Below, in pieces: positions 1-11,603 of a DNA stretch of 64,000 nucleotides. Source of the DNA: Flaccisagitta enflata. Its lineage: Eukaryota > Chaetognatha > Sagittoidea > Aphragmophora. The notes under the pieces were generated by a model, which did not search any database, was not told where the DNA came from, and saw nothing but the letters and a program-made list of their open reading frames with translations. The DNA lies in contig OZ231126.1 in the NCBI GenBank assembly GCA_965153355.1, positions 51,894,001 to 51,958,000 on the forward strand, in the 5' to 3' direction. The position numbers and the translations under genes were made by a program. Numbering within the stretch: position 1 is the first letter of the stretch; every line of letters begins with the position of its first letter.

Positions 1-1290
1 AGGTTTCTGAGGGCTACGACTGCTGTACGTCGCTGCATGAGAAACAATATGGAATTGTCCTCTCGTTTTTCATTCAGATGTACTTCTCCAGTGCATAACT
101 CAACCGCAGATTGGGCGTAACATGATACACTTGGAAGTATCACCGTCTCTGCAACAGATGATTTATGAGGTGACTGTTTTCCACAATGGAGGAAGGTAAT
201 TTTTTTTTATATTGTTATGTGTATTATGCATTTCAACTGCCAAATCGAATGATTGCCTGCAACTTTTGCGAGGGAACCAATGACCACCAAAACTTTTTTT
301 TACACATTTCACCTCTTTTGTCTTTTTAATCTTCTTTCATTCCTGCTGATTCCTCTTTCGAGAGGAGGAAGAATCCTAATTTGACTAATGTACTTAAAAC
401 CTTACCATACCTCTTTCTTCCTTTGCATTTTTTGGAACTTTTCGGAGCGTTTACTGTCATTTAGGCACAGAGAAAAAGAGAAAGAAAGTAAGACGCTCTT
501 CAAGGATGTCGATTGAGAAGCTCATTTGATCTATGTGGTTTTTTTTCTTTTTTGTGTTTTTTTCATTTGGATCAAATCAGCCCATTAAGCATTAATCCTT
601 CTTCGTTTTTTGTCTACATTCAAAGGGAGATCAATTAGATAATAGGCTACCGGTACAGATGGAAGATTGTTCGTGGAAAGGAGTTTTAAAGCTTTAAATC
701 CACATACAAATTGATGTAAATGAAGGTTCTTTTACTAATTACATCACACTGGTGTTCCGTTCTAAATACTTAAACAGAATTCAACATATTCCACGTTGCA
801 ACCTCCGACCAAACCACGTTTTTGAGTAATTGTTTCGGATAATTGGTTTAACGCACACACACACAAAAAAAACTTTGGCCTCACATCTTCTAACTCGCGG
901 GGAGACTAAGCTTAGATTACGCCCAAGGGCACTGAACCACAACAACAGTTAAGGCAGAGAGCTAACCGATGACGATCAGAGAAGCGACAACGTGCTCGCC
1001 TAAATTAATAGTATCATCATTGACAGTATCATCACAGCAACTGACATTGATACCAGCATCATCTTCTCCATTCTAATCATTACCATCATAGTCATTGACA
1101 ATATCATCGTTATCAGCATCAGCATCGTCATAATCGTCCTTGTCTTTACAGTGATTGTTTTACGCAACTGCTATTTCAAACCTCGTCAAAAGATAAACAG
1201 GATAGCCATGTGTAAAACTGGTTGTATTTTTAACTAAGGCAAGAATTTCAAAACCTACAAAATTAGTTTTTTCTTCTTTCTTTTCATTGT
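1..1290. other. No gene seen; degenerate ATC-rich tract
   Basis: I see no open frame with protein-like composition here. From 1011 to 1140 the sequence is a decayed ATC/ATTG-type simple repeat (many ATCATC and CATTGACA fragments). A short CA run lies at 853-865. The remainder is AT-rich and unassigned. Confidence 0.6.
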
Positions 1291-1393
1291 TTTGCTGGGT
1301 CAGACGGGGCGGAAAAAGAATATTGGATTTTGTTTTTTATCGAGTTCTACTTTTTGTTTTCCATCCGACTGCCTGTGGTTTCAATCTTTCTTT

Positions 1394-1431
1394 CTATCTT
1401 TTTATCTATTTATCTTTTTATCTATCTATCA

Positions 1432-1495
<64 letters not shown>

Positions 1496-1504
1496 GTCTA
1501 TCTG

Positions 1505-1552
<48 letters not shown>

Positions 1553-1553
1553 G
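1394..1553. repeat. (TATC)n microsatellite
   Basis: Nearly pure tetranucleotide TATC/CTAT repeat with a few TGTC variants, preceded by a degenerate TTTATC lead-in. It abuts the TTTC tract that follows. Reading frames through it give only repetitive LSIY-type peptides. Confidence 0.97.
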
Positions 1554-1559
1554 CTTTGA

Positions 1560-2190
<631 letters not shown>

Positions 2191-2329
2191 CGCCCTCTCT
2201 TTCCATCCGACTGTCGAGTGAGACAACACGAGTTATTTTGGTTTGTCCTTCGAGTTACGGAAAATGAATGGTGCCTCGGCTGTAACACTAACACAAGGCA
2301 GATAGGGGAAGAAAAGCACAGAGTCTGCC

Positions 2330-2592
<263 letters not shown>

Positions 2593-2649
2593 ATAGATCG
2601 CGCAGCAGGTTTCCACATGTTGCAAAACGCACATCTAGGGGCAAAGACG

Positions 2650-3400
2650 ACCCATGGCCGATTTAGAGGCAATCTTCTTTTACGTCCTTATTCCATTTCC
2701 CTTTTTTCGCTTTTACTTCTCTTCGATGCTCCGTTGCTTCCTTTCTTCTTCTTATTTTCTTCTTTTCGGTCTTTTCATGTGTTCTTTTCTTTTCTTTTCC
2801 TTTTTTTCATTATCCTTTTTTCTCTTTCTTGCCTTCTTTTTATTTCTTCATTCTATCTTCTTTTCTTTCATCTTCTTATCATTCTTTTTTCTGTCCGCCC
2901 TATGTCTCTTCATTTGATGTTGAATTCATTTCTTTTCATTTTTATGGACTTTTTTTTCGGAGGTAACGTTGCACTTGATTTTCTCTCGGACCCATCCTTT
3001 CTAATCGTTCAAAGCTAGGCCTTCCGTCCGTAACATTTACCATTTACATCTCTAAGCTGTCTCTGCCCAAACATGCGTAATCATCAGGGCTGTCTTAGTT
3101 GCCCCTCACTGCCCCTGTTTCAACACAATAGTGTAATTTTGCCGGGAGCCAGACCTCATATTATCATGAATATGATTTGACAATGTTGCTGTGATCTTCA
3201 AACCTATTCTTTCTTGGAACCACCCACACTCCTTTGGCCCTACAGATCACACACCACCCTTCTCCATCTTCATGCACTTCTCATCAACAACCTCTTTACT
3301 TCTTCTTTCTCCTCATTTCGTTTGTTTCTTCTCAAAGGTATCTTTCCCATGCGTCAGCCGCCTTCAGCCAGTCTAAGCTGGAGACAAAACATTTTTCTTT
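2650..3400. other. Pyrimidine-rich stretch without a gene
   Basis: T/C-biased sequence to about 3000, followed by ordinary AT-rich sequence. Frames are short and composed of F, L and S; nothing is recognisable. Confidence 0.5.
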
Positions 3401-3404
3401 CTGC

Positions 3405-3513
<109 letters not shown>

Positions 3514-3815
3514 ATTTACAGGGGTTGGTAATGCACTGTGCTCGCTCCCTCGTGGAATACAGATGCCAATGATGAGGGACACTACAAGGTGCAAGGTAAA
3601 GTGCAAGGTTCAGTTATTCAAACGTTTTGAAACCATGAATCGGGATCCTGGATTACAGATACAATTCATACAATTACTTCAGTAGGTTGATTAGTGAAAT
3701 GTTATCTATTTACGTTTTAGGAAATATGGTGTTGACGGTCGGTCTGAGGCGTGTAGACAGACGGACAAAAGAGAGAAATACTAAATTGAAAAAAAAAAAC
3801 AAAAAAAAAAAAAAA

Positions 3816-3944
3816 CAAGGCCGGATACGCGGCTACCTTAGTCGCGTGCGGGTAGGCATGGGTGGCGAAAAAAAGCAAAGTGTGACCGACGGACCGACCG
3901 ACCGACGGACAGAGCGGGTTGTAGAGTCGCGTGCACGCGACTAA
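3816..3944 (+). mobile_element. Family A Helitron-like element, compact full copy (129 bp)
   Basis: Clearest minimal copy of the family. It starts CAAGGCCGGATACGCGGC, carries the 5' motif AGTCGCGTGCGGG, a short (GGACC/CGAC) tandem block, then GCGGGTTGTAGAG and the perfect 18-bp palindrome AGTCGCGTGCACGCGACT at 3925-3942, ending CTAA. It has no coding capacity. It is flanked by A-runs on both sides, so exact ends are ambiguous by a few A. The end structure (3' hairpin, CTRR-type terminus) suggests a non-autonomous Helitron/Helentron relative; this is an inference from structure. Confidence 0.8.
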
Positions 3945-3953
3945 AAAAAAAAA

Positions 3954-4061
<108 letters not shown>

Positions 4062-4388
4062 GAAAGCACACACACTCAGACTAACGTAAACACACACAGA
4101 TAAACAAACAGGCAGATTGACAGAAAAACAATCAGGCAGACAAGCATAGAGAAATGAAATATCTAAGAACGATACTGGATAACTTTTATGTTATCAAGAA
4201 TTATCGATATCCTTGTGAAATAAGCAGCTGAAATTCAAAAATGTAAATAAACTTTTATAGCGTTTCCGTTTTATGTCTTGCTTGAAAGGCTGATAGTGTA
4301 TCTGGTTGATCCCGCTCGCTGAGCAATCTTGATCACAACTTGCATGTTTCTTTATTTTCCGTTTGATTTGAAAAAAGGAATCGGCATA

Positions 4389-4910
4389 CAGACTTGAGAT
4401 TACAGGGGCAAGTATAATGGGAAGAGAAATAAAGCTAGACAACTAATATTTAGAATATGAGTTATCAAAGAAATAGTTTATTCCCTATGATGGTTGGTTG
4501 CCATGGCAACACATTTCTACATATTCTTGAAAAAAAAAAGTGAACATTGCTTAAAATAGAATTAGCTACCACTTTCCCAAAACACGCTCTGTAAGAATAT
4601 AGCTCATTTGGGGGATGCTAGGGAGCGTATCCGTGATTGACGTAGCAACCACTAAATAAGCCACATTCTTACAGGACATACTGTGGGAAATTTGTAGCCA
4701 ATATAACTCTGAGTAATGTTCCCTTAAAAAATATCTCAATATATTGATGTTTCACCGAGAATACATGAAAATGTGTTTTCACGGCAACCTGCTATCATGA
4801 GCAATAAAGAATCCTTTTAATAGTCTACACTCCAAATATCACTCCCTTAGCTTCATTTATTGTTCTATAATGCTTGCCCCCGTTATCTCAAGTCTAGACG
4901 AGATCTTCTG
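4389..4910. mobile_element. Foldback (long inverted repeat) MITE, TA target duplication
   Basis: The right end read backwards is CAGAAGATCTCGTCTAGACT followed by TGAGATAACGGGGGC. The left end begins CAG-ACTTGAGATTACAGGGGC, with about 13 bp missing after CAG. TA flanks both sides (4387-4388 and 4911-4912). Most of the element folds back on itself, and the centre shares the TGCTAGGGAGC and CATACTGTGGGAAA blocks with the elements at 9242 and 17139. TA duplication plus CAG ends suggests a Tc1/mariner-superfamily (pogo-like) non-autonomous element. Confidence 0.75.
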
Positions 4911-5420
4911 TACAAATAACCTAATCTTGATGAAAGATTAATGCGGTAAACGGTAAAATCTTTAGGGATAAAAGAGAATCCTAAACAATAATTTTTCACA
5001 TGATTTGGATTCCACTCCGTTCTGGTTTCAACTTTTCCATTATTTGGGATCAGTGGACGTATGGACCTCGTGACGTTATCAAATCAAAACAACTAACGTC
5101 CAAAATTGTACTGCCTATTGCGATAGAGAATCGCCGCCCTTGTTTCAATTGCGGAAATCAGAGGAGCTGAATTCGGCAAGATGGTAATTCTCTTTCTTTT
5201 CTTTTCGCATGGAAATTATATTCAGGCAAAAACATTCGCCATGATCAATGGGGCATTTGTTTTTTCGAAGTCGCATTATCCGTCTTCATGACTGTGATGT
5301 CATTTCATGTCAACCTCGCCATAAATATTTTTATCCTTTTTCAGAGAAGGCAATTTTTCCCATTTGCTATCGAGAACGACTGATAGAAATACATCTTTCG
5401 ACTGCACAATTCCATTCGGG

Positions 5421-6242
5421 ATGGAACAATTTAGCGCGGTAACGGTATTCAGCGTTCTGCCGGTGATTTTGAACATCATCATTATTCTGGTTCTGTGCCA
5501 AGCGAGAAAAAAGCAAAAGAATCAAGCGCAAATTCACCTAATCGGGCTGGCGATTTCTGACATTGGTGTCAATATTTTATTCATTTCCCTGGTTGTAGTG
5601 GAATGGCTACCCTTTCATTATTTTGATCCCATTTCCATGACCGCTTTGTCAGTCTACAATCGTATCGCTCTTTGTATCAACAGAGCAATGACGATCTACA
5701 TCACGTACATAAGGAGCAAAGCAATGAGGCTGACAGATAACACCTTGAGAGGTGCAAATCATTGTAAAGTAGCCTGCCACTTGTCTTTTTACACGATAGG
5801 TTCCTCGATTGCCTCCGTTAAATACATACTCGCATTAGAAGAATGGAACAATGAAGCAAGAGTTGCAGATATTTTGGTTTACGGTGGAAGTTCTTTCTTG
5901 GTCGCCGTTTTGTCCATTTTTATTCTTTGCCAACTAAAAAAGAGGTCAATCCGCGATGCTGGGATGTTAACCACTGATAGATCGATGAATGATTTTCACA
6001 GAATGGCTGCGCTCGTTGCTCTTTTCTTTTTCATTTGCAATATTCCAATGGCAGTGCAGGCCGCTTATCGAGTGATCATGCAGCCAAAAGAAGAATGTCC
6101 GGTTATGTTTGCTCTTAGTTGGTTTGGCCTTTTTGGATTGTATCTAAATTCTTCAATCAACATCTTGTTATACATTTTCGCCTCGCGTCACTTTATCAAC
6201 GCTTGTAAAGAGTTCTTTTGTAGCTGCAGATATACCACATGA
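5421..6242 (+). CDS. Class A-like seven-transmembrane G protein-coupled receptor, orphan
   Basis: Intronless frame of 273 residues from the first ATG in frame. The frame is open upstream to a TAA at 5322, and a pyrimidine-rich stretch ending in CAG at 5331-5344 could be a splice acceptor, so an upstream exon cannot be excluded. Predicted membrane segments lie at about 6-26, 38-60, 72-97, 116-139, 149-170, 195-220 and 228-252. Class A landmarks: N18 in TM1, LAISD with D47 in TM2, R98 at the end of TM3 where DRY is replaced by IRS, CNIP (206-209) in TM6 instead of CWxP, and NILLY (247-251) in TM7 instead of NPxxY. A basic/aromatic helix-8 region with cysteines follows. Short extracellular N-terminus and short loops resemble orphan chemosensory-type receptors of invertebrates, but ligand and subfamily are unknown. 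A decayed paralogue lies 1.1 kb downstream in the same orientation, implying tandem duplication. Confidence 0.85.
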   Translation: MEQFSAVTVFSVLPVILNIIIILVLCQARKKQKNQAQIHLIGLAISDIGVNILFISLVVVEWLPFHYFDPISMTALSVYNRIALCINRAMTIYITYIRSKAMRLTDNTLRGANHCKVACHLSFYTIGSSIASVKYILALEEWNNEARVADILVYGGSSFLVAVLSIFILCQLKKRSIRDAGMLTTDRSMNDFHRMAALVALFFFICNIPMAVQAAYRVIMQPKEECPVMFALSWFGLFGLYLNSSINILLYIFASRHFINACKEFFCSCRYTT

Positions 6243-6727
6243 TAAAATTCAACGAGATCAGTTTTTTGGTATTAATGGGCGTACTATGGGATTTGATTCT
6301 GAGCAATGTTCCTGTGCACCAAAAATTTATTATATATATCATATACATTCATTATATATATCTTTTATTCATGGAGTTAAGAAGTAGAAAAATACTTTTG
6401 GTTTGCATAGCAACCAAATCAGAAACACAATTATCAATTGATTGACTTATGTTTCAAATATGAAGTTTGTCACGTACAACTAGGATACTTAAATAATAGA
6501 GTAAGCCTACATTTCTAAAATCTTAATGAAACCTCTCCAACCGCGACTTTCTTTCTACAATGATAAAAATCCAATCAAAATTTGCTTTTCTATTGGATCC
6601 TATGTTCTTCGGACATTGAAAGGGGGGGGGGGAATGACGTTATCATGAAGATCAAGTCGTATGGACAGTATGGTCATGAAAAAAATTTGATGAATGATGG
6701 TAGTTCCTGATGTTGTTTTTCCATCAA
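6243..6727. other. Intergenic, no gene seen
   Basis: AT-rich sequence after the receptor stop, with a TATATA-rich patch at 6331-6362 and a G-run at 6622-6632. No clear polyadenylation signal or second gene could be assigned. Confidence 0.4.
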
Positions 6728-7078
6728 CAAGGCCAACATCTATGAGTGGCGTGCGGGATATAAATAACTTAAATGGCTTGAATTAACTTTAAATGACTCA
6801 TGATGACATTAAATGACTTAAAATGACTTAAAAAGACATAAGATGATGTAAAATGACTAAAATGACTAAATTGATCTGATTGACTTAATATAACTTAATA
6901 TGACTTAAAATGACATAGAATGACTTAGCATGTTTTAGAATGACGAAAAATGACTATTAATGACCTAAAATGACTAAAAACAATTGAAGAAATAAAAAAA
7001 GTAAAGTTTGACGGACCAACCAACGGACTGACGGACCGACGGACAAAGCGGTTTGTAGAGTTGCGTGCACGCAACAAA
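6728..7078 (+). mobile_element. Family A element, TGACTTA-repeat subtype
   Basis: Starts CAAGGCCAACATC, has a diverged 5' motif GGCGTGCGGG, and its interior is a degenerate 10-11-bp tandem repeat around TAAAATGACTT (6770-6975). It then carries the usual AAAGTTTGACGGACC block. The terminal hairpin is GTTGCGTGCACGCAAC (7060-7075), still a perfect palindrome although both arms differ from the family consensus. The terminal CTAA has become CAAA. It lies between the receptor gene and its pseudogene. Confidence 0.75.
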
Positions 7079-7925
7079 AAATACAGAGTAACAATCCTAC
7101 AAGTCTTTACAGATTATTTGGGTATAGCTTCGTTTCAGGGATCCGCGAGAAGAAAATGAAAATTATGTCCATACCCATCACATATTTTTCTGTTTTGTAA
7201 TTTGGTAAAAAGTCGAAGAAACGAAGTTCCTTCGGCTTTTTGAGACCTGCAACGCTTTTTGGATTTCCCCTTTTCTCATGAGGCGTTTGAGCAAGTTGGT
7301 CAGTTTTTGGGACTGAACGGGACTACGCATGAGATCAGTAGCTGTGACTGCTCCCTGGGATTTTCCGATATCGTTGTGAACCTTTCCTTTTTCGTCGGGA
7401 TCATGTGTTACCTGTTGAATGTTGACCATTTCGCAGCGGACATTTTCGCAAGGATTTCTAATTGTACAAACAGAGCCATAACCATCTATATTTCATATGT
7501 CCGTACCAAAGCCGTGAGCTTCTACGGAAATTAGTAAAACGACTTGCAAAGTCGCTTTAGAGATGATTTTGTTTACGTTTTTACTGGGTACTGCTACTGC
7601 CATCCTCAAATCTATTATTCATCGTTACCATGAACGTGAAATTTATGAGATCACCAATATTCTGTTGTATGGTGGCAGTTCAGTAATAGTTGCCGTTTTT
7701 GCCATGTGCATACTCCGCCATCTTAAAGACAGAAAAGAAGGCGAGTCAATTAATGATTTTCATCATTTGCACTTGTTGCAATTTTCTTTTGTATTTTCGA
7801 TGTTCCTAATGCAGTAAAGGCTACCTATCATTTAATTAGAAAGCCCGAAGAAAACTGTGTTGTTAGTGAGGCCCTTACAGCTTTTGGCCAGGCCGGAATA
7901 TCTTTCAATTCAGCAGTCAATGTTT

Positions 7926-8152
7926 TTAGTCGCGCGCTACGCGACTCTACACCCCGCTTTGTCCGTCTGTTGGTCGGTCGGTTGGTCGGTTGGTTGGTCG
8001 GTCGGTCCCCATTTTACTTTTTTTATTCGTTTTACCTTTTTGACCTCACCGCTCCTGCCCAAATGGTCTAGTGACCTCAAATACGGCCCCTGCCGCCCCG
8101 CACGGCCCCTGCCCACCCGCACGCGACTTCGGCAGCCGTGTATCCGGCCTTG
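7926..8152 (-). mobile_element. Family A element inserted in the receptor pseudogene
   Basis: Minus-strand copy: on the plus strand it begins TTAGTCGCGCGCTACGCGACT and ends GTATCCGGCCTTG. The target reads TTT | TTATTTG, so removal leaves the receptor codons for N-V-F-I-C-M-C-A-S-R in frame with the right spacing and no duplicated bases. The internal (GGTC)n block and the CCTGCCC/GACCTCA core are typical. The CGCACGGCCCCTGC segment near the 5' end is partly duplicated. Confidence 0.85.
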
Positions 8153-8190
8153 TTATTTGTATGTGCGCCTCACGTAAATTTAACAAGGTA

Positions 8191-8366
8191 CAGTGGAACC
8201 CCGCGATAACAGCCTCGCTTTTAAAGGTTCCCCATCAATAAAGGTAAACATTTTGAGGTTCCAAATGATAGTTTTTGATGGGATTTCACCTCTCTTTAAA
8301 GGTTATCCTAAAATAAAGGTGAAAAATCTTCAATCCCAATGGGACCGATGAGATGGGGTCCCACTG
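8191..8366. mobile_element. Pogo/Tigger-like MITE with TA duplication
   Basis: 176-bp element with inverted ends CAGTGGAACCCC and GGGGTCCCACTG, flanked by TA (8189-8190, 8367-8368). Removing the element and one TA restores the receptor frame (AACAAG GTA TTG AAA GAC). The CAGTGGAAC terminus and TA target are typical of non-autonomous pogo/Tigger-type elements in animals. Confidence 0.85.
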
Positions 8367-8690
8367 TATTGAAAGACTTTTTCCGATGCAATTGTAAAGG
8401 CGATTCGTAACTGCGAATTTTCCCTTTCCTCGATCCTCAATGTTGTAAAAACTGTAACGCCGCTGAAAGTTGAATGTCTATTCATTAAAAAAAAAAACGA
8501 TAAAAGGATGAGATCAGATGAAAGTTTTCAAATTTTTTCACTTTTACATTATCACGTTAGTAATGAAGATTTTTGTTGACCTAATTTCATTTCAAATAGG
8601 GTGTCGTCATGAGTGAAAGCTAGATGGACAGGCAGTAAAAAAAAAGAATATTTGTTAATCAAAGCTTACTGTTTTGCCCATTGATTGTTG

Positions 8691-8877
8691 AAAAAGAAAA
8701 GAAAAAGAAAAAATAGAAGAAGAAGAAAAAGAAGAGGAAGAAGAAGAAGAAAAAGAAAAAGAAAAAGAAGAAGAAGAAGAAGAAGAAGAAGAAGAAGAAG
8801 AAGAAGAAGAAGAAGAAGAAGAAGAAGAAGAAGAAATGAAAAAGAAAAAGAAAGAAAAGGAGAAGAAAAATAGAGAG
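8691..8877. repeat. (GAA)n with GAAAAA variants
   Basis: Purine tract with a pure GAA core at 8767-8834 flanked by AAAAAG-type units. Encoded K/R-rich or S/L-rich peptides are artefacts. Confidence 0.95.
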
Positions 8878-8991
8878 TAATCAAAGGCAAACGAGTTACC
8901 AGATTTTTCTCCCCGATCCATATTCTTGTCTGTTGGGAAGCATAAAAAAGCCGATTGGCGCTCTCTCTCACTTTCTGTCTATATTTGTCTG

Positions 8992-9099
<108 letters not shown>

Positions 9100-9241
9100 A
9101 GTTTTGGGTGAAGAAACGATAATGAGACGGTGCTGAGGTGATGAGGCATTAAGGAGAGGAAGATGAGGGCAACAGGAAAAAGAAATGAGGTAGGCGGAAG
9201 AAAGACAAATGGGGTGAATGTGGGGACTGGGGATACACATA

Positions 9242-9827
9242 TAGTAGGGTTCGTGGAATAACAGTCTAAACTGGAGGAAGGTATTTACGTGTCCTGATTT
9301 CATTTGAAAGACTTGATATTTGAAATATAAGTTGTTCTATTGATGCTTGTGTCCCTAGGTTTTTTGGTTGCTATGAAAACCAAAATTATTTTTTTTAACA
9401 GTCATAACTACTAAAATATCAATCTTTTCACAAATTGCTCAATATCAAATTTACAAAAATTTCCCCACAGTATGTTCTGTAAGAATATCGCTGGTTTAGC
9501 TGTTGCTAGGGAGCATCATTTACTGGTTGCTATGTGTGATGCTCCCTAGCAACGCTCAAAAAAGTGATATTCTTGCAGAACATACTGTGGGAAAGTTGTA
9601 GCAAATTTAATTTGGAGCAATGTTCCCTGATCATATCTATCAAAATATTGATATTCTAGCAGTTTTAAATGTTTGGAAAAGTATTTTTGGTTTCCATAGC
9701 AACAAAAAAATCAGGGACACAAGCATAAATTGAACAACTTATATTTCCACTATTAAGTTTGTCATATGAAATTAAGACATTTAAATACTTTCCTCCAGTT
9801 TAGGCTGTTATTCCATGAACCCCACTG
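9242..9827. mobile_element. Foldback MITE with about 60-bp terminal inverted repeats, TA duplication
   Basis: The left end TAGTAGGGTTCGTGGAATAA and the inverted right end CAGTGGGGTTCATGGAATAA remain alignable for about 60 bp, and the interior is also largely palindromic (for example TGCTAGGGAGCATC with GATGCTCCCTAGCA around 9506-9550). TA flanks at 9240-9241 and 9828-9829. It shares its central palindrome with the elements at 4389 and 17139 but has different outer ends. Confidence 0.8.
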
Positions 9828-9833
9828 TATTCG

Positions 9834-10049
9834 GTATGAGATATGGTGAACCCAAGTCGCGTGCGGGTGGGCAGGGGCCATATTCGAGGTCACTTGATTG
9901 CTTGGGCAGGAGCAGTGAGGCCAAAGACCAGAAAAACCAAAAAAAAGTAGAGTGTGACGGACCAACGGACCAACCGACGGACCAACCAACGGATGGACGA
10001 ATTAACGGACTGACAAAGCGAGCTGTGGAGTCGCGCAGCATGCGACTAA
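9834..10049 (+). mobile_element. Family A element, 5' end eroded
   Basis: It begins indistinctly just after the foldback MITE (GATATGGTGAACCCAAGTCG replaces the usual start). It then shows AGTCGCGTGCGGGTGGGC, the GGCAGGAGCAGTGAGGCC core, a GGACCAACGG tandem block and a terminal hairpin with arms AGTCGC/GCGACT ending CTAA. Confidence 0.75.
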
Positions 10050-10918
10050 AAAAGCTGATGTACAACAGGTACAACAGGTAAAAGGAAAAGAGAGAAGCAG
10101 GAAACGCTCCTAGCTGGAAAATGAGTGTAACGCTAAGTTAAAAGATATGTAAAGCGGGTGTTTAATGTACAACAAGAGATACATTTCAAACCAAACCAAA
10201 GAACATCATTGATAAACACGAAACCATGGAGAAGGCAGAAGGGACTTCCGAAAAAAACAAAATCCGAAAGGTCAAAAACCTAGTTGATACTTAATGGTTA
10301 AAGGAAAGATAACAAAGAGGCGAGGGTGAGGAAAAGGAGACAAATGGGAAAGGATCACCAAGTTAATGGGAACAAAAAGAACCAATAAAAGAGGAAATTG
10401 AGGCAAAAGAGGAAAGACATAAACGTTATCTGAAAATCGGGAAGCACTATATCAATAAAGTACAATGAAAAGTCATAAAATCTGCATGGGCAAGGGAAGG
10501 GAAAGGATCTGTGGGAGTGATTTTGATTTAACCTTCAAAATCAGACAGGTGAAGTGATAGTTCTAAGCAGTCACAGTGCTGGATCGCAGCTATTGAAGTT
10601 GGCCGATGGAGAAAAAAAAATCTTGCTCGTGACTCTTTTACTCCAAGACTAGTAGTCGTGCAGGTGGCAGTTGGTTACTTTGAGCACATAAATGAATAGA
10701 GGACTTAGTAGGAAGTTAATGGAGGTATAAAAGAGCTTGTCCCGAAGCAGTCAAGCAAAACCCCCGCCTTATATGGTGGGGGCGTTGCGCGATGCATACG
10801 CAGCGCAGTACGATGCGTTGCACCCGTGCAAACGAATCGTGCTTCTGTGGATGCCCTCGTGGGCGGTGCCCAAAATCAACCACGCGAGTGGGCCGGAAGA
10901 AACTGTCAGTCATGAGAG

Positions 10919-10920
<2 letters not shown>
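10050..10920. other. No gene seen; short GC-rich patch
   Basis: AT-rich and unassigned, except 10745-10900, which is CpG-rich and out of character with its surroundings (GGGGGCGTTGCGCGATGC). Both strands have open frames there of about 60 residues without recognisable similarity. It might be a fragment of an exon or of an unrecognised element. Confidence 0.35.

Positions 10921-10923
<3 letters not shown>

Positions 10924-10975
<52 letters not shown>
10924..10975. repeat. (AG)n microsatellite
   Basis: About 50 bp of AG dinucleotide. Confidence 0.95.
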
Positions 10976-10977
<2 letters not shown>

Positions 10978-11410
10978 CAGGAAGACCAATTAAGACTATT
11001 ATCCATTAGTCATTGAAAATCTGCCACTTTGAGACTTCTGCCTAGTACATGTAATGGGGGCGGAAAAAGGCAATGGGAACTATCTTTCGAATTTCGTTCA
11101 ACAATTGAAAAAAAAACATGTGTACAATTTTTCAATTCTACTGAAGCTCAAATTATATTATACCCTAATTATTCTTTTTCAACTGAGGCACAAATTCACA
11201 CTTCAGCGGATATGGTTGCCACTGAAGCACGAATTTAGTGCTTCAATGGATGCCCCCAGACGGGCATTAAGAAAGGGATTCAGGCATACCTGAGATGGGG
11301 AAAGTTGCAGGTGAAAGGGCGGTAATAGCGCAAAAAAGGAAAAGGGATTTGTCAGAATTGGAGTCAGAAGCGAAAATCGGCAGTGGACTCATTGTCTTGC
11401 CATTAATGAG

Positions 11411-11427
11411 ATTGAGAGAGAATGAGA

Positions 11428-11495
<68 letters not shown>
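11411..11495. repeat. (GA)n microsatellite
   Basis: GA dinucleotide with AAAGAG lead-in. Confidence 0.95.
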
Positions 11496-11497
<2 letters not shown>

Positions 11498-11526
11498 TAG
11501 AAATCATTGAATGAATGATTGAGAAC

Positions 11527-11531
<5 letters not shown>

Positions 11532-11598
<67 letters not shown>
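11532..11598. repeat. (CA)n microsatellite
   Basis: Pure CA dinucleotide 36 bp after the GA tract. Confidence 0.96.

Positions 11599-11603
<5 letters not shown>

Larger units (their letters stand above)
7340..8410 (+). pseudogene. Decayed paralogue of the 5421-6242 receptor
   Basis: The translation matches the intact receptor piece by piece. TM2/TM3 are at 7349-7530 (FSDIVVN; NRAITIYISYVRTKA versus NRAMTIYITYIRSKA). TM4/TM5 are at 7547-7760 (LYGGSSVIVAV versus VYGGSSFLVAV; INDFH versus MNDFH). TM6/TM7 follow in another frame at 7770-7925 (FDVPNAVKATYH; FNSAVNV). TM1 is not recognisable. Breaks include TAG TAA at 7532-7537, a roughly 4-nt deletion near 7765 that shifts frame, a family A insertion at 7926-8152 in TM7, and a MITE at 8191-8366 in helix 8. 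After removing both insertions the tail reads CASRKF, then KDFFRCNCK, ending at TAA 8408-8410, matching FASRHFINACKEFFCSC in spacing. Confidence 0.85.

Noticed and set aside
3925-3942. AGTCGCGTGCACGCGACT palindrome as a transcription-factor site or rho-independent terminator
   Set aside because: It recurs only at the same position within A elements together with their other end, so it is better explained as a transposon terminus. The following A-run is on the wrong strand for a bacterial-type terminator in this orientation, and the DNA is eukaryotic.
5170-5345. Possible 5' exon of the receptor gene ending ATG|GTAATT, joined to the acceptor at 5344
   Set aside because: The acceptor-like sequence is reasonable, but joining this ATG to it puts the receptor out of frame; no alternative donor was evident.
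7178-7429. Minus-strand frame overlapping the pseudogene
   Set aside because: It is antisense to the receptor-like TM2/TM3 sequence, whose plus-strand translation matches the intact paralogue; hence a shadow.
10737-10913. GC-rich patch as a gene exon or promoter island
   Set aside because: Open on both strands with no recognised protein or promoter elements; noted only as compositional anomaly.
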